From: G963676655 sp963676655
GTDB taxonomy: Bacteria; Verrucomicrobiota; Lentisphaeria; Victivallales; Victivallaceae
DNA: 64,000 bases
NCBI GenBank assembly: GCA_963676655.2
Contig: CAXXKX010000002.1
Location: forward strand, 1,580,767-1,644,766
Direction of reading: 5' to 3'
This document shows, piece by piece, positions 25,662-34,297 of the stretch. Under the pieces are notes generated by a model that was given only the letters and a program-made list of their open reading frames with translations, had not been told where the DNA came from and searched no databases. Each line of letters begins with the position of its first letter. Position 1 is the stretch's first letter. Position numbers and translations under genes: made by a program.

Positions 25662-27236
25662 TCAATAAGTATATTTAGCCACAGGCAGATTTTTTCTCAG
25701 GGCTTCGTAAAGTTGCTCGCTTTGGAACGGCTTGAGAATGTATTCCCGGAAACATGAGGTGTCGATGTTGTCGAGTTTGGGCATGGCCGCGGACATGGCG
25801 ATCACCGGAATATCCGCCAGGTCAGGGTCCTCGTGGATTTTCAATGTAGCGGTATGACCATCCATTCTGGGCATTTTTATATCCATCAGGATTATGTCCG
25901 GAACGATTTTCTTGGCAGTTAATACCGCCGCCATCCCGTCAATCGCCTCATGAATCTCAAAATCGAACTTCTTAAGCAGAGATTTGATCAATGAGCGGTT
26001 GTATGCGATGTCATCGACAATCAATATTTTTCCAGTCATATTCAAGGGCTTTTGAGTATTAGACGCAAGGTCGGAATCAGCTTGACTTGAAACGGTTGCG
26101 AAGTGCAGCGGCAGTTCAACTGTAAACGTGGTGCCGTACTTAGGCTCACTGAAAATCTCAATATTGCCGTCCATCAGTTGAACTAATTGATTAGTAATGG
26201 TCAGGCCGAGTCCGGTTCCGCCGTATTTTACTACATCCTGGCCGTCGCATTGGGTAAAAGCCTGGAAGATGCGTTTCTGCTGATCCTTTGGAATGCCGAT
26301 CCCGGTATCTTCGACCGCAAAGAACAGTTTATTGTCTCTGGCGTAACTTTTAATCTTGATATAGCCTTTTTCCGTGAATTTGATCGCGTTTCCAACCAGG
26401 TTGATCAGAATTTGCCGCACCCGCAAACTGTCGGTCATTATGGTCCGGTTAAGATTGGCGCTGATTTCGGTTATTATATCGAGATTTTTACTTTGCGCTT
26501 TCCATTGGAACATGTTGTAAGTTTCGTCAAGAATATTGGAAATATCGGTTTCTTCATATTTGATCTCAAGTTTGCCTGCGTCGATCTGCGATAAATCAAG
26601 AATATCATTGATCAACCGGAGCAGCACATTGCCGCCGTTTTTGATGTATGAGACATATTTACGCATTTCCGGATCAGCCAGCTCCATGTCAAGAATCTCG
26701 GAGAACCCGATGACGGCGTTCAACGGAGTTCTGATCTCATGGCTCATGTTGGCGAGAAAAACACTTTTACTGCGGTTCGCCAGTTCGGCCTGTTCCTTAT
26801 GGTGAATAAGCTCCTGCTGAAAATTCTCGAGCAGATCGCAAATAGGGACAGTACCGATAAAATCGCCGTTTTGAGCGGTAACAATAACCGGATCATATTG
26901 AGTATCGTGAGATCGCTGCATGGCGTTTTTTGCCACTTCGCTTATGGCCGCGTTTTCTTTTACGGTTAAAAACGGCTTGGTCGGCAGGGCGTCAACCATT
27001 TTATCTGCAAACAGCGCAAATCCAAACGCGCCTCCGGTTTTGTCGTAAAAAAAGTTTTTGGTAATTATGTTTTGCGGTTTGTAATCATCGTTCAATGTAA
27101 CCAGATGTGTCACTATAGCGCTTTTCCTGAAAATCTTGTCCACCTGTTTGCATGAGATTGTATTTGAGATAAACGTGGGCGGGCGTTGCGCAAGGTCGCC
27201 AATGGTGATCTCATTACTTCTTTCGCTGTTTTTCAT
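25662..27236 (-). CDS. CBS-domain hybrid histidine kinase with receiver domain
   Basis: This 524-residue soluble sensor has a tandem CBS-like input region (about 10-140; IGDLAQRPPTFISNT and FLTVKENAAISEVAKNAM). A HisKA domain follows with the phosphoacceptor His166 in MSHEIRTPLN, then an ATPase domain with N box (LINLVGNAIKF), G1 (DTGIGIP) and G2 (GGTGLGL), and a C-terminal receiver with phosphoacceptor Asp452 in LMDIKMP and Lys in ILKPF. There is no membrane span, so it should sense a cytosolic ligand, possibly an adenosyl nucleotide. No response regulator with an output domain is adjacent. No clear ribosome binding site precedes the ATG. Confidence 0.85.
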   Translation of the reverse strand: MKNSERSNEITIGDLAQRPPTFISNTISCKQVDKIFRKSAIVTHLVTLNDDYKPQNIITKNFFYDKTGGAFGFALFADKMVDALPTKPFLTVKENAAISEVAKNAMQRSHDTQYDPVIVTAQNGDFIGTVPICDLLENFQQELIHHKEQAELANRSKSVFLANMSHEIRTPLNAVIGFSEILDMELADPEMRKYVSYIKNGGNVLLRLINDILDLSQIDAGKLEIKYEETDISNILDETYNMFQWKAQSKNLDIITEISANLNRTIMTDSLRVRQILINLVGNAIKFTEKGYIKIKSYARDNKLFFAVEDTGIGIPKDQQKRIFQAFTQCDGQDVVKYGGTGLGLTITNQLVQLMDGNIEIFSEPKYGTTFTVELPLHFATVSSQADSDLASNTQKPLNMTGKILIVDDIAYNRSLIKSLLKKFDFEIHEAIDGMAAVLTAKKIVPDIILMDIKMPRMDGHTATLKIHEDPDLADIPVIAMSAAMPKLDNIDTSCFREYILKPFQSEQLYEALRKNLPVAKYTY

Positions 27237-27432
27237 TTTTCAATTCTTTTCAATATTCTTCTGCAATCTGTTAATATTTTACAAGCCTGACCGGGGAAAA
27301 ACAATCATCTTAATGTATAACTAACTTATTACTATTAATTTCTTATTTTTTAACGGCCGAACATTGAACGAATATTGTTCGCAGTATATATTTCGTCCTC
27401 TTTTTATAATGGAAATCTGGAGGATATGAGTT

Positions 27433-28032
27433 ATGAGGAGCTTTCTTATTTCAATTTCGTTTTTTCTTGTTATAATTGTAGCGGCGTTGATTTTGGCCGT
27501 TTCCAGTGCTCGAGAGAGAGCCCATAAAGCTGATAAACAAAAAAAGATTGATTCAGTTAACTCAAAACTTGATAAACTTAGCAACGCCACTGGCCTTAAT
27601 ATTGCAATCCCGGAGAAAATTGTTCCGGTATCGAAAGATGATCTGACAAAAATAGCTGAGTGGTCATCTAAAGCCGGACAATATATAAAAAATTATTGTC
27701 CGGATAAAACAGAGGTAACTCTTGAAAATTGTGATTTGGCATTCAGAAAATGGCAGTCAACGGAAAGGCCCCGGTATACAAAAGAGGAAACCATACTCAT
27801 TCTCGGGAGCTATTTGGGACAGCAATGTGTAAAAAAATTACAGATGGAGTGGGTGGTAATAGATGATAAATACGGACAGTATTGTGCTGTTCGTCATGCT
27901 AAATACAAGATTGTTTCTGCTCCGTTTTCATGTGTGGAAAAACGAGTGATAAGGAAGCAGTATAATTTTATGGCTCCGGTTTTTAATCAATTGGATAAGT
28001 CTATTAAAAATAAGGGCGGTTTTGAAGAATAA
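27433..28032 (+). CDS. DUF3806-like membrane-anchored protein
   Basis: This 199-residue protein starts with one membrane span (about 3-23, FLISISFFLVIIVAALILAV). The rest matches what I recall of DUF3806: ILGSYLGQQCVKKLQMEWVV, then DDKYGQYCAVRH and a C-terminal SAPFSCVEKRV. Function of that domain is unknown. GGAGG lies upstream of the ATG. The next gene follows after 69 bases on the same strand. The promoter region, shared with the divergent kinase gene, contains the imperfect palindrome CGAATATTGTTCG (27369-27381). Confidence 0.6.
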   Translation: MRSFLISISFFLVIIVAALILAVSSARERAHKADKQKKIDSVNSKLDKLSNATGLNIAIPEKIVPVSKDDLTKIAEWSSKAGQYIKNYCPDKTEVTLENCDLAFRKWQSTERPRYTKEETILILGSYLGQQCVKKLQMEWVVIDDKYGQYCAVRHAKYKIVSAPFSCVEKRVIRKQYNFMAPVFNQLDKSIKNKGGFEE

Positions 28033-28101
28033 GGCCTTGTTTAATTTTGTAATTCCTCCTGGGATATATGAAGTCGAAAACAATCTGAAAGCAGTATAAA
28101 A

Positions 28102-28971
28102 ATGATTTGGTATTATCTTGTTCCAAGCCTCTTTTTGATGTTTGTTAATGTGGCTGCTAACGAAGTTATCAGATTTACGAGGAAAAAAGACAATTCAACC
28201 GCCGCAGCGATTGCCTCGATTGCTGCTCCAACCAGCGATTTTTTTATTGTCATGCTGATTGCGGTTATTTTGATAATATGGGAATTTGATTCTTGGCGGG
28301 GTGAACTGCTTGAGCCCTATCGCTCCTACTTGAATCATGCCGCCGACGCAATCGGCTACTGCATGCTTGCAGTTACCTTTTTCAATTTTTACTTTATGGT
28401 GGAATGGGTTGGGCATTGTCTGGCAACTATAATTACAAAAGGATGTATTATCGCCCAAATATGTTTAAGTTCTGGATTTTCCATATATTACTTGGGCCGT
28501 CTTGTATATGGGGTTTCTTCCAGGAGTGGTCCGGGGTATGCCATAGTGATATTAAGCATATTCAGCACGGTCGTCCTGGCGCCTTTGCTGTGGTGGTGCC
28601 TTATTTACGTTACTCGAAAAAGAGCCGGGATGCTTACCGAATGGTATATTACCGAAATTGTCGGGCGTTGGAACAGTGCTGAGGCCGTGAAATATATGAA
28701 GTCGGAAGACGCGTTTCGCAATTTAGCGTTGAATTTCAGGAAGAATAAGCAGACATGGGGTGACCTGGTTTCAATTGATAAAGGATTATCAATCTGCATG
28801 ATTAGTTTCTCGTTCTTTCCGCTGGGGAAATTCAGGATCATGGCATGTTACACCTGTAAATTTGCCAATAAAGAAAAAACTGTTTCGATAAATGGCTCCT
28901 TTACCTGGAGAAAAGGTTTTGTTGTGGAAAAAATGGCGATGCATCAACTCCCATGCTTTTTGATCGATTAA
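28102..28971 (+). CDS. Unrecognised polytopic membrane protein
   Basis: This 289-residue protein has about five hydrophobic spans in its first 170 residues: near the start (YYLVPSLFLMFVNVA), about 45-62, 87-105, 110-131 and 147-171. A soluble C-terminal part of about 115 residues follows (LTEWYITEIVGRWNSAEAVK onward). I do not recognise the family. No clear ribosome binding site is visible. It may be cotranscribed with the DUF3806-like gene upstream. valS begins 100 bases downstream with its own -10-like TATATT at 29019. Confidence 0.5.
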   Translation: MIWYYLVPSLFLMFVNVAANEVIRFTRKKDNSTAAAIASIAAPTSDFFIVMLIAVILIIWEFDSWRGELLEPYRSYLNHAADAIGYCMLAVTFFNFYFMVEWVGHCLATIITKGCIIAQICLSSGFSIYYLGRLVYGVSSRSGPGYAIVILSIFSTVVLAPLLWWCLIYVTRKRAGMLTEWYITEIVGRWNSAEAVKYMKSEDAFRNLALNFRKNKQTWGDLVSIDKGLSICMISFSFFPLGKFRIMACYTCKFANKEKTVSINGSFTWRKGFVVEKMAMHQLPCFLID

Positions 28972-29071
28972 ATGCTTTTTTTAAGGATGAAATATTTTAA
29001 AAAGCAGTAAATCCATGCTATATTACACTTTTGTCAAGTATTTCAATTCAGATAAACAGGAGTGTTCCAAT

Positions 29072-31744
29072 ATGAGCAAAGCAGAAATGCCCAAAGCCTA
29101 TGAACCGGCTGAGGTCGAGGCCAGGTGGTATCCCGAGTGGGAGAACCGCGGCCTTTTTCACGGTACCCCGAATCCGGATAAAAAACCTTATTCGATCGTT
29201 ATTCCGCCCCCGAACGTGACGGGTATTCTGCATCTGGGACATGTTCTGAACAACACACTGCAGGATATTCTGTGCCGCTGGCGCAAGATGCAGGGATATG
29301 AAGTATGCTGGTTCCCCGGCACCGACCATGCCGGGATTGCCACTGAAAGCAAAGTTGACAGCGTTCTGCGTAAAGAAGGCAAGTGCCGCGATGATTTCGG
29401 CCGCGAGGAATTTATTGAAAAGGTCTGGGACTGGCGTGAGGAGTACGGCGGTACGATCATCAAGCAGTTACGTCGCCTCGGTTCGTCCTGCGACTGGGAA
29501 CGCGAACGTTTTACCATGGACGAGGGCCTTAGTCATGCCGTCCGCAAGGTTTTTGTCGATCTCTATGAGAAAGGCTATATTTATCGCGGCAGCCGCATGA
29601 TCAACTGGTGTCCGGTTGCCAAAACCGCGCTTTCGGATGAAGAAGTTATCTATCGCGACGTCCAGGGCAAGTTCTATCATTACAAATATCCGCTGTCAGA
29701 CGGCTCCGGCGCGCTGGTTATTGCCACCACCCGGCCAGAAACCATGTTCGGCGATACCGCCGTTGCGGTTCACCCTGACGATGAACGTTATAAGGACCTG
29801 ATCGGTAAGACCGTTGATCTGCCGTTGACTGACCGGAAAATTCCAATTGTCGCGGACCAGCATGCCGATCCGGAAAAGGGAACCGGCTGCGTAAAGATCA
29901 CTCCGGCCCACGACCCGAACGACTTTGAAGTCGGGCAGCGTCACAACCTGCAAATGCTCAAGGTTATGAACGACGATGCGTCAATGAACGAGAATGCCGG
30001 TGAAAAATATGCCGGTCTGGACCGTTTTGAGTGCCGCAAGCAGGTTATCAAGGACCTCGAAGAACTCGGTCTGATGGTTCAAATCGAGGATATTACTCAC
30101 GCGGTTGGTTATTCCGAACGCGGCGATGTGCCGATTGAAACAATTGTCAGCGCCCAGTGGTTCTGCAATATGAAAGAACTGGCAAAACCGGCGATAGCGG
30201 CTGTAGAAGAAGGCAAAATCAAATTCTATCCGGAACGCTGGACCAAGACCTATTATCATTGGATGGAGAACATTCAGGACTGGTGCATCAGCCGCCAGAT
30301 CTGGTGGGGACACCGTATTCCGGCCTGGTACAACGATACCACCGGTGAAGTATATGTCGGCATGGAAGACCCGACCGATGGCGGTCCGTGGCGTCAGGAG
30401 GAAGACGTTCTCGATACCTGGTTCAGCTCGTGGTTGTGGCCGTTTTCGGTCATGGGCTGGCCGAAAGAAACACCGGAACTGGATTATTTCTATCCGACAT
30501 GTGATCTGGTTACCGGTCCCGATATCATTTTCTTCTGGGTTGCCCGGATGATTATGGCAGGTTACGAGTTTAAAGGCGATCTGCCGTTCCGCAATGTTTA
30601 CTTCACCAGTATCATTCGCGACGATAAAGGGCGCAAGCTTTCAAAATCACTTGGCAACTCGCCCGACCCGCTGGATGTTATCGACACCTACGGAACCGAC
30701 GCGATGCGCTTTTCGATCATCTATATCGCTCCGGTCGGTATGGATATCCGTTACAGCAACGAAAAATGCGAACTCGGGCGTAATTTTGCCAATAAATTGT
30801 GGAACGCCTGTCGTTTCCGCAAGATGCAGGGCCCGGTTTCTCCCAACTTCCGCGATCTGGCCGGAATCGACTACGATTCGCTTGCCGCGGATGAAAAGTG
30901 GATGATCTCCTGGATCAACGAAACGATCAAGCAGATGAACAGTTCGCTGGAGGAGTTCCGTTTCCACATGGCCGCGCATGAAATTTACGAACTGGTCTGG
31001 AACTCGTTCTGCGACTGGTTTATCGAAGCCAGCAAGGTTCGTTTGTACGGCGACGATACCACCAAGGCCAAAACGCTGGCGGTTCTTGACTTCGTTTTGT
31101 TCAAGATTCTGCGTCTGCTGCATCCGTTCATGCCGTTCATCACCGAGGAACTGGCCCATCAGCTTGACTTCCTGAATGATAACGAAAGCATTATGAACGA
31201 AGAGTTCCCGAAAGAACTGCATAATAAGGCGATTCCCGACCTGATGGAACGCGATCCGGATATTCTGGACCTGGTTGAAGCCAAATTCCAGTTGATCAGG
31301 GCAGGGCGCAGCCTGAAAGCGGACTATGAGATTCCGCCGGCCAAAAAGGTCAAATACTATATTCAGGCGGTTGACGAAAAGAACGCGGAATTCCTTCAAC
31401 AGGAATCCGAGTGTCTGATCCGCATGATGAATGCCGAAGACGTTGAAATCGGTTTGGCCGAACATGACGCGTCCGATGGCCTGGCTCCGTCAAAAATGGC
31501 GAATGCCGGGACGATCTACCTGCCGCTGGCTGGTCTGATCGACATCGAAGCGGAAATGCAGAAGCTGGACAAACAGAAAAAACAGATCGTCGGCTGGATC
31601 AAAGGTTCCGAAGCCAAGTTGTCGAACGAAAGATTCGTCGCCAACGCACCGGAGCAGGTTGTCGCCGACGCCAGAACCCACCTGGAAGAATTGAAAGACA
31701 AACTCTCCCGCGTGGATGAACTGATTGCCTCCCTAAAAGGCTGA
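29072..31744 (+). CDS. valS: Valyl-tRNA synthetase
   Basis: ValS (890 residues) charges tRNA-Val with valine in the cytosol and edits misactivated threonine. The class I signatures are HLGH (54-57) after PPPNVTGI, and KLSKS near residue 520 in DDKGRKLSKSLGNSPDP. The editing domain lies between (TTRPETMFGDTAVAVHP, GTGCVKITPAHDPNDFEVG). The C-terminal coiled-coil arm typical of ValS is present (AEMQKLDKQKKQIVGW). The ATG at 29072 has AGGAG 8 bases upstream; 19 further in-frame codons upstream lack family similarity. A strong terminator follows. Confidence 0.97.
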   Translation: MSKAEMPKAYEPAEVEARWYPEWENRGLFHGTPNPDKKPYSIVIPPPNVTGILHLGHVLNNTLQDILCRWRKMQGYEVCWFPGTDHAGIATESKVDSVLRKEGKCRDDFGREEFIEKVWDWREEYGGTIIKQLRRLGSSCDWERERFTMDEGLSHAVRKVFVDLYEKGYIYRGSRMINWCPVAKTALSDEEVIYRDVQGKFYHYKYPLSDGSGALVIATTRPETMFGDTAVAVHPDDERYKDLIGKTVDLPLTDRKIPIVADQHADPEKGTGCVKITPAHDPNDFEVGQRHNLQMLKVMNDDASMNENAGEKYAGLDRFECRKQVIKDLEELGLMVQIEDITHAVGYSERGDVPIETIVSAQWFCNMKELAKPAIAAVEEGKIKFYPERWTKTYYHWMENIQDWCISRQIWWGHRIPAWYNDTTGEVYVGMEDPTDGGPWRQEEDVLDTWFSSWLWPFSVMGWPKETPELDYFYPTCDLVTGPDIIFFWVARMIMAGYEFKGDLPFRNVYFTSIIRDDKGRKLSKSLGNSPDPLDVIDTYGTDAMRFSIIYIAPVGMDIRYSNEKCELGRNFANKLWNACRFRKMQGPVSPNFRDLAGIDYDSLAADEKWMISWINETIKQMNSSLEEFRFHMAAHEIYELVWNSFCDWFIEASKVRLYGDDTTKAKTLAVLDFVLFKILRLLHPFMPFITEELAHQLDFLNDNESIMNEEFPKELHNKAIPDLMERDPDILDLVEAKFQLIRAGRSLKADYEIPPAKKVKYYIQAVDEKNAEFLQQESECLIRMMNAEDVEIGLAEHDASDGLAPSKMANAGTIYLPLAGLIDIEAEMQKLDKQKKQIVGWIKGSEAKLSNERFVANAPEQVVADARTHLEELKDKLSRVDELIASLKG

Positions 31745-31769
31745 AGACATAGTCATAAGTAAAAATCCG

Positions 31770-31809
31770 AGAGGAAAAGCATTTGGCAAAAGTGCTTTTC
31801 CTCTTTTTA
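31770..31809 (+). terminator. Terminator of valS
   Basis: AGAGGAAAAGCA (31770-31781) pairs perfectly with TGCTTTTCCTCT (31793-31804), followed by TTTTAATT. An A-run before the stem means it may also end the convergent transcript on the minus strand. Confidence 0.85.
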
Positions 31810-31853
31810 ATTATACAGCAAGTGAATGTCGGTCTTCAGACCGGCGTCCGGTA

Positions 31854-33155
31854 TTAGTTTGTATGATCCTTAAATGTCGGGATCTTCTTGATGGTGTTGA
31901 TGACATGGTCGACGCTGATCAACCGGCTGCACTCAAACTGTCGTTCGGTGTTCTTATGACGCGGACACCACAGAAAATCGAAGTGGTCGAAATCGCAGCG
32001 CATATCATTCCAGCAACTGTGGCAGGCGTGGTAGTTGATGACTCGGTATGGAGTCTCAAATTCATTTGTCGGATGGGTGAAACCGCTGATCATCACTACC
32101 GGTACTTTGCAGCACCAGGCGATCCAGGCCAGCCCGCTTGACAGTCCGATAAAGAAATCGGCGTCTTTGATCAGGTTAACCCGCTCCTGCAACGGAATAT
32201 CCCCGGTGAAATCCTCGGCTCCGTTAGGAATCTGATTCCAGTTGATGCCGGCTCCGTTAACCGGGGCTTTGTCGATACAGAGTACGCGATAGCCGCTCTT
32301 TTTAAGAAATTTAACCGTTTCCAGCCAGCCGACCGGGTTGTTCCAGTATTTCGCCTGAGTACTGCTCTGAACCGCAATGCAGACATAAGGTTCCTTGATT
32401 TTGCGCGGAGCGGACAAATCGAAGCGCGGCGGCAGGTCGGACGGATCGACCCCGAGAATATATCCAGCCGTGCGATGCAGCCCGATATACCTGAAGTCTA
32501 TCGGCTGATTGTCAACATTGCCCTGAAAGAACAGTCCCATGTAATAACAGGCATACGGCGAATAGTTCAGAGTGTCTTCTTTGTTGATAAAGGTGATGTC
32601 CGGATACTGGTTGCGAACCAGATCGGCAATCCAGGGGGTCATGACGCAGATAACCTTACAGTCATGTTTCTGCTGGAATCTTTCAACATATGAAAACCAG
32701 CCGATGGAATCGCCAATGGTGCCGACCGGCAGCTGGATCATTACGTCCTTGCCTTTAGCGTCATATTCATGTTCAAAAATCGGTTCGGTGCCGCCCTTGC
32801 GGAATATCTGGAGCCGGAATTTGATAAAAAACTTTTTGACGCTGGTAACCATCGCTTCCTGATCGATGTCGGCATTATAAAGAATAGTTCCGGTTTCAAT
32901 GTCAATAAAGCAAATACGGTAGCCGCCTCTGGGGAACTTGACGCGGATACCTTCATTGAAGTCGAATCTGATTCCTTCAATCGCCTCCATGGTGGGGATT
33001 TCCGGAACGTTTCCATATATCGTCGGTTGTACTGGCGCTTGGGGCAGGGCTGCCTCCGGGGCGTTTTCCGGTCCGACATTGATTTGTTCAGGGGTTACGG
33101 AAATAGTATCATTTTTCAATGAATCAGGCGTTACATAAATATTATTAGTCTCCAC
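31854..33155 (-). CDS. TibC-type autotransporter O-heptosyltransferase
   Basis: The 433-residue protein strongly resembles the bacterial autotransporter heptosyltransferase family (TibC, Aah), which attach heptose to serines of autotransporter passenger domains in the cytosol as an iron-containing dodecamer. Landmarks are IRFDFNEGIRVKFPRGGYR, the VGTIGDSIGWF nucleotide-sugar loop, IGLHRTAGYILGVDP, AVQSSTQAKYWNNP and GLSSGLAWIAW. Four cysteines (378, 381, 397, 409; spacing 3, 16, 12) match my recollection of the iron-binding set of TibC. An N-terminal tail of about 50 Pro/Thr/Asn-rich residues is extra. The start is GTG, supported by AGGAG 5 bases upstream. No autotransporter or heptose-synthesis gene is in the window. 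Confidence 0.85.
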   Translation of the reverse strand: METNNIYVTPDSLKNDTISVTPEQINVGPENAPEAALPQAPVQPTIYGNVPEIPTMEAIEGIRFDFNEGIRVKFPRGGYRICFIDIETGTILYNADIDQEAMVTSVKKFFIKFRLQIFRKGGTEPIFEHEYDAKGKDVMIQLPVGTIGDSIGWFSYVERFQQKHDCKVICVMTPWIADLVRNQYPDITFINKEDTLNYSPYACYYMGLFFQGNVDNQPIDFRYIGLHRTAGYILGVDPSDLPPRFDLSAPRKIKEPYVCIAVQSSTQAKYWNNPVGWLETVKFLKKSGYRVLCIDKAPVNGAGINWNQIPNGAEDFTGDIPLQERVNLIKDADFFIGLSSGLAWIAWCCKVPVVMISGFTHPTNEFETPYRVINYHACHSCWNDMRCDFDHFDFLWCPRHKNTERQFECSRLISVDHVINTIKKIPTFKDHTN

Positions 33156-33353
33156 GGTTCTCCTCTCAAGCCATTAATGGCATGTAATTAGATATAAATT
33201 GCATTTTGAGAATTCATAAAACAATACTTATTGTACGTTAAATCAAGACTATTTCAAGCTGAATACATTGAATTTTAATAAATTTTTATCAGTAACTTAT
33301 CCTTATGATGTGCGGTAAAAAATTAGCCGCCGTAAATTTTTGAATAATTCAGG

Positions 33354-34184
33354 TTAGTTGGTTTTCCGGTATTCCTGAGGAGATATGCCGAAATGCTTTG
33401 TAAATGTTCGCGTGAAAGAAAACGGCAGTACATAGCCGCATTGTGACGCGATGACATTGATGGGGTAATCAGTCCGGGTCAAGAGCGTTTGAGCCAGCTC
33501 CATGCGTATTTGGGTAAGGAGCTGATACGGGGATTTTCCCGTTTGCTGTTTGCATACCGAAAAGAAGTATGAAGGGGAAAGACCGCATGCTTCCGCCATG
33601 TGCCGGATGGTCCAGTCCCGCTCCGGGCGCAGCCGGAGTTTCGCCAGCAGTTTGTCGATGGATGGTTCGTTGTATTCCGGTTGAACCGCAATATCCTGTT
33701 TAACTATCGAAACGATCAGGTTGGCAATGTTTCTGCGGACGTTTGGACCGGTAGTTGAATTGTAACGCCCGTGAAGCGCTGTTTCCATCAGGATGAAGAT
33801 TATTTGCAGATTGGGCGACGGTTTATGAGTGAATGATAAATTGTTTTCCGAATCCTGCGGCCGGACAAGAAAAAACACACAGTCGGAAGGCTCCATTGCT
33901 TTGAATAACTGGAGCTTCCCGGCCGGCATAGCGAATAATTCACCGGCTTTCAGTTCGCCTTTTACTGAACCGTATACATAAGCGTATGCTCCACTCCGAC
34001 AATACATAATAACATGTTTGCGCGGCTTGGGGTAATTGATGATATATCCCGGAACATGATGCGCGATCGCCGACATGACAATGCCGTTCCCAAACCATTC
34101 CAGACCATCCGGCAAGTCGGAAAAATCAAGCAGGTTTTCAACGCATCCATGCGGAATAATAATAGTTTTTGCAAGGTTTTTCAT
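33354..34184 (-). CDS. AraC-family transcriptional regulator (GH51-linked)
   Basis: This 276-residue regulator has an N-terminal cupin-like ligand domain (KHVIMYCRSGAYAYVYGSVK, then GELKAGELFAMPAG) and a C-terminal AraC helix-turn-helix pair (IRHMAEACGLSPSYFFSVCK and INVIASQCGYVLPFSFTRTF, ending HFGISPQEYRK). It is divergent from the GH51 arabinofuranosidase gene with 113 bases between starts, so it is likely its local regulator. No obvious ribosome binding site precedes the ATG. Confidence 0.88.
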   Translation of the reverse strand: MKNLAKTIIIPHGCVENLLDFSDLPDGLEWFGNGIVMSAIAHHVPGYIINYPKPRKHVIMYCRSGAYAYVYGSVKGELKAGELFAMPAGKLQLFKAMEPSDCVFFLVRPQDSENNLSFTHKPSPNLQIIFILMETALHGRYNSTTGPNVRRNIANLIVSIVKQDIAVQPEYNEPSIDKLLAKLRLRPERDWTIRHMAEACGLSPSYFFSVCKQQTGKSPYQLLTQIRMELAQTLLTRTDYPINVIASQCGYVLPFSFTRTFTKHFGISPQEYRKTN

Positions 34185-34297
34185 AGTTATTGCAAGTCCC
34201 GGGTTATGGACATTTTAAAACAATAATGTATTATCATTAATATCAACTCTATTCTTAAAATAACCGTAAATAATGCAATTTCAAAAGGAATTATGGG

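Noticed and set aside
27369..27381. LexA-like box between the kinase and DUF3806-like genes
   Set aside because: The spacing is one base short of the CGAAC-N4-GTTCG consensus and no SOS gene is adjacent.
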